Origin: 13-2-20CM-68-14 sp046733295
GTDB taxonomy: Bacteria > Actinomycetota > Thermoleophilia > Gaiellales > Gaiellaceae
Direction of reading: 5' to 3'
Length of the DNA: 39,169 nucleotides
Assembly (NCBI GenBank): GCA_046733295.1
Contig: JBKPOY010000067.1
Location: 1-39,169 of the forward strand
Shown here piece after piece: positions 7,737-16,965 of this stretch; within the stretch, counting starts at the first letter, position 1; the number at the start of each line of letters is the position of its first letter. The notes beneath the pieces are model-generated. The model ran no database searches and had not been told where the DNA came from. It saw nothing but the letters and a program-made list of their open reading frames with translations. Made by a program: the position numbers and the translations under genes.

Positions 7737-7818
7737 GAGGGTTGGCGAAATACAGTCGGTGCCACCGGGCCGCGCTGCTCGCCTCCCGGCGACGAGCGAT
7801 ATTCCGCCAACCCTCCTA
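7734..7818. repeat. Palindromic intergenic element, copy B
   Basis: Arms TAGGAGGGTTGGCG (7734-7747) and CGCCAACCCTCCTA (7805-7818) are perfect inverted repeats around a 57-base interior in the same orientation as copy A. The left arm supplies the TAG stop of psuG and the right arm supplies the TAG stop of the convergent GYD gene, so the element exactly fills the space between two coding regions. Confidence 0.92.
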
Positions 7819-8100
7819 GTCGAGCGCGCCGAGGAACTCGTCGATCGTCAGAGCCGTCAGCGTCTGGAGCTTCGCGCTGCCCCGCGCGCCGAGCGCGACC
7901 GACACGCGCGCAATGGTCTCCGCGTCCGGGGCCTCGACGACGTTGACGAAGTCGAACGGGCCGAGCGTGGCCCACTGGTGCACGACCCGGGCGCCGAGCT
8001 CCTCGACGTCACTGTTGACCTCGCGCAACCGGGCGGGATTCGCCTTCAGCGTCTGAACGCCCTGCGCGGTCAGATTGGACAGCAGGATGTACGTCGGCAT
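7816..8100 (-). CDS. GYD domain protein
   Basis: This 94-residue protein matches the GYD family of small alpha/beta proteins (ferredoxin-like fold, unknown function). It opens MPTYILLSNLTAQGVQTLK and contains the conserved WATLGPFDFVNVVEAPD stretch (usually LGxYD), followed by AKLQTLTALTIDEF. The ATG at 8100 is chosen because GAGGAG lies about 6 bases upstream; the open frame runs up to 8145 without a ribosome site. The gene overlaps the tail of the upstream membrane-protein frame by 92 bases, and its stop codon lies in repeat element B. Confidence 0.85.
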   Translation of the reverse strand: MPTYILLSNLTAQGVQTLKANPARLREVNSDVEELGARVVHQWATLGPFDFVNVVEAPDAETIARVSVALGARGSAKLQTLTALTIDEFLGALD

Positions 8101-8809
8101 CGCGCCTCCTCGATCGGGGCGTCGAGCGTAAACGACCCGGCACACGCGCGGCCTGGTCGAAGTAGAGAAGCGCCGCGCCGAGGAAGAGGAGCGGGGAGAT
8201 CACGAGGTCTGCGAGGAATGCCGCCGTCCGCTCCGCGGTACCGCTTCCGCCGCGGAGAAGGAAGAACAGGCCGACGCGCGCGATGAAGTAGGTGATCGCG
8301 AGCGTCGCGAGCGAGCCGAGCGCGTGGATGTAGTCGGCCCGGGAGAGCTCGACGGCTCGGCGGAAGGCCGCGCCGATCGATCTTCGCTCCAGGACGATCA
8401 CCGGCACGACGAGGCCGACGAGAGCCAGCCAGGCGACCGCAGGCAGGATGAACGCGAGCGCGAGGACCGGGAACGGGACGAACGCGATCGTCCCGGCGAG
8501 CCACGCGGAAGCCAGGGTCGCGGCGGGCGCTCGCGTCTCGGAGTCGGAGATCAACATCGATGCGCCGACGTAGGAGACGCTCAGCAGCGGCCCGGCGACG
8601 ATGGCCTCGAAGAGGATCGCGTTCGTGTCGCCGAGGCCGATCGCCGCTGTGTCGATGAGGCCGACCGAGACACCGAGCGCGAGCGAGCGCCACGGGCGCC
8701 GCCCGTACAGGCGCAACGTCTCCGCGACCAGTTGGCCGACCGTGCGGGTCTCGGGAGGCAGCGGCGCCGGCCGCGGCTGCGGCGTGGGTGAGGTTCCCTT
8801 GCGGGCCAC
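8009..8809 (-). CDS. Polytopic membrane protein, function unknown
   Basis: After a Pro-rich start and a cytoplasmic TVGQLVAETLRLYGRRPW, the protein has about five or six membrane helices. The segment VPVIVLERRSIGAAFRRAVELSR resembles the glycerophosphodiesterase-type membrane domains found in many Gram-positive membrane proteins, but no catalytic domain is attached. The GTG at 8809 is chosen because TAGGTT lies 7 bases upstream; the frame is open 9 codons further. The last ~30 residues (after FDQAARVPGRL) are Arg-rich and lie in the reading space of the next gene, so the true C-terminus may be shorter if a frame error is present. Confidence 0.75.
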   Translation of the reverse strand: MARKGTSPTPQPRPAPLPPETRTVGQLVAETLRLYGRRPWRSLALGVSVGLIDTAAIGLGDTNAILFEAIVAGPLLSVSYVGASMLISDSETRAPAATLASAWLAGTIAFVPFPVLALAFILPAVAWLALVGLVVPVIVLERRSIGAAFRRAVELSRADYIHALGSLATLAITYFIARVGLFFLLRGGSGTAERTAAFLADLVISPLLFLGAALLYFDQAARVPGRLRSTPRSRRRDADVHPAVQSDRAGRSDAEGESRPVARGQQ

Positions 8810-8816
8810 GGGCCCG

Positions 8817-8822
8817 AACCTA
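8817..8822 (-). promoter_or_regulatory. -10 box of the membrane-protein gene
   Basis: TAGGTT on the minus strand, 7 bases before the GTG at 8809; this decides the start of that gene. Confidence 0.45.
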
Positions 8823-8934
8823 CCTTCTAGGTACACGCGTGACCCGGGTCGCCACCACGCCCGCCCACCGACAGGCTAGGGCGGAATCCGTGCCGCGTGT
8901 GAAACGCAAGTGCGACGAAACGAGCGGAACACGC

Positions 8935-8940
8935 TAGCGT
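8935..8940 (+). promoter_or_regulatory. -10 box of clpS
   Basis: TAGCGT, 6 bases before the clpS ATG; leaderless pattern. The identical TAGCGT precedes the pgsA-like gene. Confidence 0.5.
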
Positions 8941-8946
8941 CAGTCC

Positions 8947-9246
8947 ATGGCCGTTGCACCGGCAACACCGACGCGCACCCGTCCTCGCACCGGCGACGGT
9001 GGCGGAGGCGTCGGCGACGCGTGGCGGGTCATCGTCCTCAACGACAACCACAACACCTTCGACGGGGTCGCGCACGCCCTCGCGAACGTTTTGCCGGGGG
9101 TGAGCTTCGACGACGGGCTCGCGCTGGCGACGCGGATCGACAGCACGGGTCAGGCGATTGTGTGGTCGGGACACCGCGAGGCGGCCGAGCTCTACTGGTC
9201 GCGCCTGAACGAGTTCGGCTTGACGATGGCCCCGCTCGAATGCTGA
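8947..9246 (+). CDS. clpS: ClpS, adaptor for N-end-rule degradation
   Basis: ClpS delivers proteins with destabilising N-terminal residues to the ClpC or ClpA unfoldase and so to ClpP. The 99-residue protein has a disordered Thr/Arg/Gly-rich start and then the conserved core WRVIVLNDNHNTFDGVAHAL, where the DNHNTF segment forms the substrate pocket and the following helix contacts the Clp N-domain. It faces clpB with only 10 bases between stops. ClpB lacks the ClpP-binding loop, so the partner is presumably a ClpC encoded elsewhere. Confidence 0.92.
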   Translation: MAVAPATPTRTRPRTGDGGGGVGDAWRVIVLNDNHNTFDGVAHALANVLPGVSFDDGLALATRIDSTGQAIVWSGHREAAELYWSRLNEFGLTMAPLEC

Positions 9247-9256
9247 GCGGGCGTCG

Positions 9257-11731
9257 CTAAGCTGCGACGCCGGCGGGCTCGCGCGCCTTCTCGAACACGA
9301 GCTCCCCGTCCGGGGCGTCCACAAGCACCGTGTCGCCCTCGCCGAACTCGCCCTCGAGCAGCCGCAGCGCGAGCGGATTCTCGACCAGCCGCTGCAGCGC
9401 ACGCTTGAGCGGACGTGCGCCGTAGGTCGGGTCCCAACCGGCCTCGGCGACGACTTCCTTCGCCGCGTCGGTCAGCTCGAGCCCGAGGCCGCGCTCGGCG
9501 AGCCGATCCCGCAAGCGCCGCAGCTGGAGCTCGACGATCTCGCCGAGCTGTTCTTTCGACAACGGCGCGAACTCGACGACCTCGTCGATCCGGTTCAGGA
9601 ACTCCGGCCGGAAGTGCTCGGTCAGCGCGGCGGCCGAGCGAATGTTCGAGGTCATGATGATCACGGTGTTTCGGAAGTCGACCGTGCGGCCCTGGCCGTC
9701 CGTCAGCCGGCCGTCGTCGAGGATCTGCAGCAGGACGTCGAAGACCTCGTTGTGCGCCTTCTCGATCTCGTCGAGCAGGACGACCGAGTAGGGACGGCGC
9801 CGAACCGCCTCGGTCAGCTGGCCGCCCTCCTCGTAGCCGACATAGCCCGGCGGAGCCCCGATGAGGCGGGCCACCGTGTGGCGTTCCTGGTACTCGGACA
9901 TGTCGAGCCTGACCATCGCGCGCTCGTCGTCGAACATGAACTCGGCGAGAGCCCGCGCGAGCTCGGTCTTGCCGACGCCCGTCGGGCCGAGGAAGACGAA
10001 CGAACCGATCGGCCGATTTGGGTCCTGCAGGCCGGTGCGCGCCCGACGGAGGGCGTTCGCCACGGCCTCGACAGCCTCGTCCTGGCCGACGACGCGTTCG
10101 TGTAGGCGCTCCTCCATGTGGATCAGTTTCTCGGTCTCGCCTTCGAGCAGCCGGGAGACGGGAATCCCCGTCCAGCGCGCCACGACCTCGGCGACGTCGT
10201 CCTCGTCGACCTCCTCCTTGACCATCGGCTCGTCGGCGGGGACGGCGCCGTCGCGCTCGGCCAGCTCCTTTTCGAGCTCGGGCAGCTCGCCGTAGCGGAT
10301 CTCGGCGACCCGCTCGAGGTCGCCGGCGCGCTCGGCGCGCTCGGCCTCCATCTTGAGCGCGTCGATCCGGGACATGATCTCCTTGACCCGCTCGAGCGCT
10401 TCCTTCTCACGCGACCAGCGGGCGGCTAGCTCGTCGCGCCGTTCCTTGGCCTCCGCGAGCTCGCGCTCGACGGGCTCACGGGTCTCCTTCGACTCCTTCC
10501 CCATCGCTGCCAGCTCGATCTCCAGCTGGCGGACGCGCCGCTCCGCCTCGTCGAGCTCGAGCGGGGAGGAGTCGATCTCCATCCGCAGGCGCGACGCCGC
10601 CTCGTCGATGAGGTCGATCGCCTTGTCCGGCAGCTGGCGGTCGGAGATGTAGCGGTCGGAGAGAACCCCGGCCGCCACAAGCGCCGCGTCGCGGATGCGG
10701 ACGCCGTGGTGGGCTTCGTAGCGCTCCTTGAGCCCGCGGAGGATCGCGATTGTGTCCGCGACGGAGGGCTCGCCGACGAAGATCGGCTGGAAGCGGCGCT
10801 CGAGCGCGGCGTCCTTCTCGATGTGCTTGCGGTACTCGTCGAGAGTCGTCGCGCCGATGCACCGCAGCTCGCCGCGCGCGAGCATCGGCTTCAGCATGTT
10901 CGCCGCGTCGACCGCGCCCTCGGCCGCGCCCGCACCCACGATCGTGTGCAGCTCGTCGATGAAGAGGATCAGCTCGCCCTCGGCGTTCTTGATCTCGGTC
11001 AGAACAGCCTTGAGGCGCTCCTCGAACTCCCCGCGGTACTTCGAGCCGGCGAGCAGCGAACCGATGTCGAGCGCCCAGACCCGCTTGCCTTTCAGGCCCT
11101 CGGGCACGTCGCCGGCGACGATCCGCTGGGCGAGGCCTTCCGCGATGGCCGTCTTGCCGACGCCTGGGTCGCCGATCAGCACCGGGTTGTTCTTCGTCCG
11201 CCGCGAGAGAACTTGGATCACGCGCCGGATCTCCTCGTCGCGCCCGATCACTGGGTCGAGCTTGCCCAGCTCCGCGAGCTCGGTCAGGTCGCGACCGAAC
11301 TTCTCGAGCGCCTGGTAGGTCCCTTCCGGATCCTGGGACGTGACGCGCTGCCCGCCGCGGACTGCCTTGATCTTCGCCTCGAGCTGGTCGCGGGGGACGA
11401 CGTCGAGCGCGAGCAGGAGGTGCTCGGTCGAGACGTAGTCGTCCTCGAGCCTCCGCGCCTCCTCGAACGCCTGGTCGAGCACACGCGAGAAGGCCGCCCC
11501 CACCTGCGGCTGCTGCTGCGTGCCTTGGGCGGACGGCTTCGCCCGCAGCGAGGCCCCGGCCTCCGCCCGCAGGATGTCCGGGTCGGGCACGAGCTCGCGG
11601 GGCAGCTCCTGGTCGAGGAGCGCCAGCAGCAGGTGCTCGGGGTACAGCTCGGGATTGCCGTTCGCACGCGCGAGCTCCTGCGCCGCGGCGACCGCCTCCT
11701 GTGACTTGAGAGTGAGCTTGTTGAAGTCCAT
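9257..11731 (-). CDS. clpB: ClpB protein disaggregase
   Basis: ClpB is a hexameric AAA+ ATPase that works with DnaK to pull proteins out of aggregates. The 824-residue protein has the Clp N-domain (1-145), the first ATPase domain with Walker A GDPGVGKT (187-194), the coiled-coil middle domain (about 395-520, rich in Glu/Arg/Lys) and the second ATPase domain with Walker A GPTGVGKT (582-589). It ends EKAREPAGVAA. Between the sensor strand (IIMTSNI) and FRPEFLNR only about 11 residues remain, shorter than usual; this is also where ClpA and ClpC carry the ClpP-binding loop, which is absent. It follows hspR after 8 bases, with a GGGGAAG ribosome site. Confidence 0.96.
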   Translation of the reverse strand: MDFNKLTLKSQEAVAAAQELARANGNPELYPEHLLLALLDQELPRELVPDPDILRAEAGASLRAKPSAQGTQQQPQVGAAFSRVLDQAFEEARRLEDDYVSTEHLLLALDVVPRDQLEAKIKAVRGGQRVTSQDPEGTYQALEKFGRDLTELAELGKLDPVIGRDEEIRRVIQVLSRRTKNNPVLIGDPGVGKTAIAEGLAQRIVAGDVPEGLKGKRVWALDIGSLLAGSKYRGEFEERLKAVLTEIKNAEGELILFIDELHTIVGAGAAEGAVDAANMLKPMLARGELRCIGATTLDEYRKHIEKDAALERRFQPIFVGEPSVADTIAILRGLKERYEAHHGVRIRDAALVAAGVLSDRYISDRQLPDKAIDLIDEAASRLRMEIDSSPLELDEAERRVRQLEIELAAMGKESKETREPVERELAEAKERRDELAARWSREKEALERVKEIMSRIDALKMEAERAERAGDLERVAEIRYGELPELEKELAERDGAVPADEPMVKEEVDEDDVAEVVARWTGIPVSRLLEGETEKLIHMEERLHERVVGQDEAVEAVANALRRARTGLQDPNRPIGSFVFLGPTGVGKTELARALAEFMFDDERAMVRLDMSEYQERHTVARLIGAPPGYVGYEEGGQLTEAVRRRPYSVVLLDEIEKAHNEVFDVLLQILDDGRLTDGQGRTVDFRNTVIIMTSNIRSAAALTEHFRPEFLNRIDEVVEFAPLSKEQLGEIVELQLRRLRDRLAERGLGLELTDAAKEVVAEAGWDPTYGARPLKRALQRLVENPLALRLLEGEFGEGDTVLVDAPDGELVFEKAREPAGVAA

Positions 11732-11739
11732 CGCTTCCC

Positions 11740-12114
11740 CTAGTGCTGCTGCTGTCCGGTCGGTACCGGCCGCGGCGGCTCGTAAAGGACCAGCTCGCGC
11801 CGGTACTGCCTGTGAACGTCCTGGATCTCCTCGCGCAGCTGCCGCTGCAGCTTCTCGATGCGCTCGTGCGCCCTGCGAAGCTGGTCCTCGAGCCGGATGA
11901 CGACCTCGACGCCGGCCAGATTGAGGCCGAGCTCCGTCGTCAGGCGCTGGACGAGGCGCAGGCGCTCCAGATCGGCGTCCGAGTAAAGGCGCGTGTTGCC
12001 GCTCGTGCGCTTCGGCCTGACGAGACCCTTGCTCTCGTAGATCCGCAGCGTCTGCGGATGCATACCGACGAGCTCTGCGGCGATCGAGATCATGTAGCGC
12101 GGGCGGTCGTCCAT
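11740..12114 (-). CDS. hspR: HspR, MerR-type heat-shock repressor
   Basis: HspR represses the dnaK operon in actinobacteria, using DnaK as co-repressor. The 124-residue protein begins with a MerR-type helix-turn-helix (YMISIAAELVGMHPQTLRIY, then ESKGLVRPKRTSGNTRLYSD), followed by a Leu/Arg-rich dimerisation coiled coil (about 75-110). Its ATG overlaps the TGA of the preceding small membrane protein (TGATG), so the repressor is translationally coupled to the operon it is expected to control. The canonical HAIR operator CTTGAGT-N7-ACTCAAG was not seen in this window. Confidence 0.95.
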   Translation of the reverse strand: MDDRPRYMISIAAELVGMHPQTLRIYESKGLVRPKRTSGNTRLYSDADLERLRLVQRLTTELGLNLAGVEVVIRLEDQLRRAHERIEKLQRQLREEIQDVHRQYRRELVLYEPPRPVPTGQQQH

Positions 12115-12400
12115 CAGCGCTCGGGCTCCTCGTCCGGCTCGTTCTGGACGCGCGGGCCCCAGATCCGCTCCATCACGACCTCACCTGCCTCGTAGGCCGA
12201 GAGGCCGCGGCGCTTGCGCGCGACGTACGCGCGGATGTCGAGGTACGCCGAGGCGCCGACGAAGATGGCGACGATCAGCCAGAGCATCGGGCGGTTCCAG
12301 TCGGCACCCGCCGCCACGAGCACGATGACGAGCATCGCGGCGTTGAGCAGCGTGCCCACCGGCGACAGGGCCCAGACGAGCAGCCGCGTGAACACGTCCC

Positions 12401-12404
<4 letters not shown>
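12114..12404 (-). CDS. Small two-helix membrane protein within the heat-shock operon
   Basis: This 96-residue protein has two membrane helices (about 15-33 and 38-56) and a charged tail YVARKRRGLSAYEAGEVVME ending in acidic residues. It does not match a family I can name. The GTG start overlaps the dnaJ stop (GTGA) and its TGA stop overlaps the hspR start (TGATG), so it is locked into the dnaK-grpE-dnaJ-hspR-clpB transcript and translated in step with its neighbours. Position suggests a membrane-linked role in heat-shock physiology, which is inference only. Confidence 0.78.
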
Positions 12405-13498
<1,094 letters not shown>

Positions 13499-13499
13499 G

Positions 13500-14129
13500 C
13501 TACTCGTCCTCGGCCTGGGGTGCCGCGATCACGACGCGGGCCGGCCGGAGCACGTGGTCGCCGAGACGGTAGCCCTTCTGAAGAACCTCGATCACGCTGC
13601 CTTCGCCCGCCTCGGACGGCTGCGCGAGCAGCGCCTCGTGCACGTGAGGATCGAACTTGCCGTCGGTCTCGATCACCGCGAGACCCTCACGCTCGAGCAC
13701 GGACGCGAGCTGTCGATGGACAAGACGCACGCCCTCCTCCAGCTTGGCTTCCTCGTGCTCCTCGGCCGCGACGAGCGCCCGCTCGAGGTCGTCGACGATC
13801 GGCAGGAGCTCCTTGACCAGCCGCTCGGCAGCCCGCTCGGAGAGCTTTTGCTGCTCGCGGGCCGTGCGCTTCTTGTAGTTCTCGAACTCGGCGGCCAGAC
13901 GCTTGAGGTCGTCGAGGTGCTCCTGAGCCGTCGCCTCGGCGGCGGCGAGCCGGTCCTCCTCGACCGGCTCGCCGGACTCCGCTTCGGCGACCTCGTCCAA
14001 CTGCTCGCGTGCCGGGTCTGCCGGCGGGACCTCCCGATCGCTCCGCGCCGGCTTCCCCTCAACCGGTCCGCTGTCGCGGACAGGCGGCTGCGTCGACTGC
14101 CCGCCCCGAGCGTTCGAAGAGTCGGTCAC
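13500..14129 (-). CDS. grpE: GrpE, nucleotide exchange factor of DnaK
   Basis: GrpE releases ADP from DnaK. The 209-residue protein has a long disordered acidic N-terminus (1-70), a coiled coil (LKRLAAEFENYKKRTARE and onward) and the conserved C-terminal beta domain, recognisable from KFDPHVHEALL and VIEVLQKGYRLGDHVLRPARV. The GTG start overlaps the dnaK stop (GTGA) and the stop is one base before dnaJ. This is the usual actinobacterial order dnaK-grpE-dnaJ. Confidence 0.96.
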   Translation of the reverse strand: MTDSSNARGGQSTQPPVRDSGPVEGKPARSDREVPPADPAREQLDEVAEAESGEPVEEDRLAAAEATAQEHLDDLKRLAAEFENYKKRTAREQQKLSERAAERLVKELLPIVDDLERALVAAEEHEEAKLEEGVRLVHRQLASVLEREGLAVIETDGKFDPHVHEALLAQPSEAGEGSVIEVLQKGYRLGDHVLRPARVVIAAPQAEDE

Positions 14130-16033
14130 GACTTCGCCGCCTCCTCGTCGACGATCTCGGCGTCCTCGATCACCTCGTCGTCGGACGCGGGGGCGCCGTT
14201 GCCGTCACCCGCGCCGGCCGACTGTGAGCTCGCCGCCTGCGCATAGACCGCCTCGGCGAGCTTCTGCGAGGCCTCCTGCAGCGCCTGCGTCTTCTGCCGG
14301 ATCTCGTTGACGTCCGTGCTCTCGAGCACACCTCGCAGCTCCATCACGCGGCCCTCGATCGTCGAGGCATCGGCCTCGTCGAGCTTGTCGCGGTGGTCCT
14401 TGAGGGTGCGCTCGGTCTGGTAGGCAAGGCTTTCGCCCATGTTCCGGGCGTCGGCGAGCTCGCGCAGCCGGTGGGCCTCGTCGGCGTGGGACTCGGCCTC
14501 GCGGATCATCCGCTCGACCTCCTCCTGCTTCAGGCCCGAGCCGCCCTCGATCCGGATCTTCTGCTCGTTCCCGGTACCGGTGTCCTTGGCCGAGACGTGG
14601 ATGATCCCGTCCGCGTCGATGTCGAAGGCCACCTCGATCTGGGGCATCCCGCGCGGTGCGGGCGCGATCCCGACCAGCTGGAACTTGCCGAGCGTCTTGT
14701 TGTAGAGCGCCATCTCCGACTCGCCCTGGAGGACGTGGACCTCGACGGAGGGCTGGTTGTCCTCCGCGGTCGTGAAGACTTCGGACTTCTTTGTCGGGAT
14801 GGTCGTGTTGCGCTCGATCAGCCTCGTCATCACGCCGCCCTTGGTCTCGATCCCGAGCGACAGCGGCGTCACGTCGAGCAGAAGCACGTCCTTGACCTCA
14901 CCGCGCAGCACGCCGGCCTGGATCGCGGCGCCCACGGCGACGACCTCGTCCGGGTTGACGCCCTTGTGCGGCTCCTTGCCGATCAGTTCCTTGACCTTGT
15001 CGACGGTGGCGGGCATGCGGGTCATGCCGCCCACGAGAACGACGTGGTCGATGCCGGAGGCGTCGATGCCCGCGTCCGCCAGCGCCTGCTTCGTCGGGCC
15101 CACCGTCCGCTCGAGCAGATCCGCGGTCAGCTCGTTGAGCTTGGCGCGGCTGAGCTGCAGATCGAGGTGCTTCGGGCCCTCCTGCGTGGCCGTGATGAAC
15201 GGCAGGTTGATCTGCGTCGCCATCGTCGACGACAGCTCGATCTTCGCCTTCTCGGCGGCCTCGTAGAGTCGCTGCAGCGCCATCTTGTCGGCGGCGAGGT
15301 CGATGCCCTGATCGCGCTTGAACTCGGACACCATCCAGTCGACGATCGCCTTGTCGAAGTTGTCCCCTCCGAGGTGGTTGTCACCGTTCGTGGCCTTCAC
15401 CTCGAAGACCCCCTCGCCGAGCTCGAGCACCGAAACGTCGAACGTGCCGCCGCCGAGGTCGAACACGAGGATCGTCTGGTCCTCGCCCTCTTTGTCGAGC
15501 CCGTACGCGAGCGAGGCCGCGGTGGGCTCGTTGATGATCCGGAGGACGTTGAGGCCGGCGATCTTGCCGGCGTCCTTCGTCGCCTCGCGCTGCGCGTTGT
15601 TGAAGTACGCGGGCACGGTGATCACCGCGTCGGTGACCGACTCGCCGAGGTAGGCCTCGGCATCAGCCTTCAGCTTCTGCAGGATCATCGCGCTGATCTC
15701 CGGCGGGGCGTAGTCCTTGCCCTCCGCCTTCACGCGCACGTCGCCGTTCGGGCCCTCCACGACCTCGTACGGGACGATCTTCATCTCCTCGGAGACCTCG
15801 CCGAACTTGCGCCCCATGAAGCGCTTGATCGAGAAGATCGTGTTCTGAGGATTCGTTACCTGTTGGCGCTTCGCAGGTGCGCCGACGAGCCGCTGTCCGT
15901 CGTTCGCGAACGCGACGACGGAGGGCGTCGTCCGGCCGCCTTCGGCGTTCGGGATCACGGTCGGCTCGCCGCCCTCGATCACCGCCATCGCGGAGTTGGT
16001 CGTGCCAAGGTCGATACCGATTGTCTTTGCCAT
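14126..16033 (-). CDS. dnaK: DnaK, Hsp70 chaperone
   Basis: DnaK is the central ATP-driven chaperone. The 635-residue protein starts with IGIDLGTTNSAMAV, has the phosphate-2 motif VFDLGGGTFDVSVLELG, the adenosine motif HVVLVGGMTRMPATVD, the linker DVLLLDVTPLSLGIET and the substrate-binding domain, and ends in an acidic tail DDEVIEDAEIVDEEAAKS. It is first in a six-gene operon running to clpB. The start has a GGGAGAG site 4 bases upstream. The promoter must lie in the 50 bases between this start and the stop of the upstream EamA gene or inside that gene. Confidence 0.98.
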   Translation of the reverse strand: MAKTIGIDLGTTNSAMAVIEGGEPTVIPNAEGGRTTPSVVAFANDGQRLVGAPAKRQQVTNPQNTIFSIKRFMGRKFGEVSEEMKIVPYEVVEGPNGDVRVKAEGKDYAPPEISAMILQKLKADAEAYLGESVTDAVITVPAYFNNAQREATKDAGKIAGLNVLRIINEPTAASLAYGLDKEGEDQTILVFDLGGGTFDVSVLELGEGVFEVKATNGDNHLGGDNFDKAIVDWMVSEFKRDQGIDLAADKMALQRLYEAAEKAKIELSSTMATQINLPFITATQEGPKHLDLQLSRAKLNELTADLLERTVGPTKQALADAGIDASGIDHVVLVGGMTRMPATVDKVKELIGKEPHKGVNPDEVVAVGAAIQAGVLRGEVKDVLLLDVTPLSLGIETKGGVMTRLIERNTTIPTKKSEVFTTAEDNQPSVEVHVLQGESEMALYNKTLGKFQLVGIAPAPRGMPQIEVAFDIDADGIIHVSAKDTGTGNEQKIRIEGGSGLKQEEVERMIREAESHADEAHRLRELADARNMGESLAYQTERTLKDHRDKLDEADASTIEGRVMELRGVLESTDVNEIRQKTQALQEASQKLAEAVYAQAASSQSAGAGDGNGAPASDDEVIEDAEIVDEEAAKS

Positions 16034-16048
16034 GCGTCTCTCCCTATC

Positions 16049-16087
16049 TAGATTCCTTTACAGAAAATCTAAGCGGGAGTATATCAA
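16049..16087 (-). promoter_or_regulatory. Candidate dnaK promoter and operator region
   Basis: On the minus strand a TTGATA (16082-16087) could be a -35 box, and an inverted repeat TAGATT-N11-AATCTA (16049-16071) lies between it and the dnaK start. The repeat is a candidate site for HspR, which is encoded in the same operon, but it does not match the known HAIR consensus. No convincing -10 box can be fixed. Confidence 0.35.
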
Positions 16088-16953
16088 TCCTGCGGCCGGG
16101 GCACGAGCCGTCGCAGCGTCCGCGCAGCCGCGGGCTCGGCGAGGACGATTCCGGCGAGGATCAGCGCGCAGCCGCCCCAGCCGAGCCAGCCGAGCCGGTC
16201 GCCGTCGAGGACGTAGCCGAAGAGCCCCGCCCACACCGTCTCGAGCGCGAAGACGAGCGCGATGCGGGCGGCGCTGATCCGCCGCTGCGCCCAGATCTGG
16301 ATCAGGTAGCCGAGAGCGCTCGCGAAGATCGCCGTCACGAGCAGCGCGCCCCAGACCGTCCGGCCGCGGGGCACTTCGAGGTCTCCCAGGGCCGCCGCGA
16401 TCGCGAGGAACCCCAGGCAACAGGCGGCCATCTCGGCGAGGGTGAGAGCGATCGCGTCGAAACGCCTCGCGTAGCGCTCGACCATGACGATTTGCAGGGC
16501 CTGCGCCGCCGTCGATGCGAGGACGAGCAGGTCGCCCGTCGTCGAGCCGACGTGGACCCCGCTGAGCATCCCGAGCCCGACGATGGAGACCGCGACGCCG
16601 ACCCACACCTCCGCCCCGACGGGCGTGCGAAAGAGCGCCAGGCCGAAGAGCGGGGTCAGGACGACGTAGAGGCCCGTGATGAAACCGGTGCTCGAGACGG
16701 TCGTCCGCTCGAGGCCGGCGGTCTGAAGCCCGATCCCGAGTCCGAGGAGCGCTCCGAGGAGGGCGCCCGCGGCCAGGCCGGAACGTCCGAGCGAGCGAAC
16801 GCGCGGCGCGCCGACGAGCGCGAGCGCACCGGTCGCGATCGCATAGCGCACGGCCAGGAACGCGAACAGCGGGTAGACCGCGATCGCGTCCTTGACCTGG
16901 ACGAACGTGACGCCCCAGACCGCCGTGACCGCGATGAGCGCGAGCAGCGCCAC
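16084..16953 (-). CDS. EamA/DMT-family transporter
   Basis: This 289-residue membrane protein of the drug/metabolite transporter superfamily has two EamA repeats of five helices each. It starts MALLALIAVTAVWGVTFVQV (the WG motif is typical of the first helix), and the two halves carry the internal repeat pattern, for example GLQTAGLERTTVSSTGFITG and ISAARIALVFALETVWAGLF. Substrate is not predictable. The GTG start lies 6 bases after TAGTCT, whose first bases belong to the end of repeat element C. It ends 50 bases before dnaK in the same direction, so some read-through into dnaK is possible. Confidence 0.9.
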   Translation of the reverse strand: MALLALIAVTAVWGVTFVQVKDAIAVYPLFAFLAVRYAIATGALALVGAPRVRSLGRSGLAAGALLGALLGLGIGLQTAGLERTTVSSTGFITGLYVVLTPLFGLALFRTPVGAEVWVGVAVSIVGLGMLSGVHVGSTTGDLLVLASTAAQALQIVMVERYARRFDAIALTLAEMAACCLGFLAIAAALGDLEVPRGRTVWGALLVTAIFASALGYLIQIWAQRRISAARIALVFALETVWAGLFGYVLDGDRLGWLGWGGCALILAGIVLAEPAAARTLRRLVPRPQD

Positions 16954-16959
16954 GCGCGG

Positions 16960-16965
16960 AGACTA
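16960..16965 (-). promoter_or_regulatory. -10 box of the EamA gene, at the edge of repeat element C
   Basis: TAGTCT on the minus strand, 6 bases before the GTG start. Its leading TA coincides with the terminal CTA of repeat element C, so the repeat end contributes part of this promoter. Confidence 0.5.

Noticed and set aside
14393..16051. Open frame of 552 codons on the plus strand opposite dnaK
   Set aside because: It mirrors dnaK codon structure in a very GC-rich gene; composition is Arg/Val/Asp/Leu-rich without any domain, and dnaK is certain.
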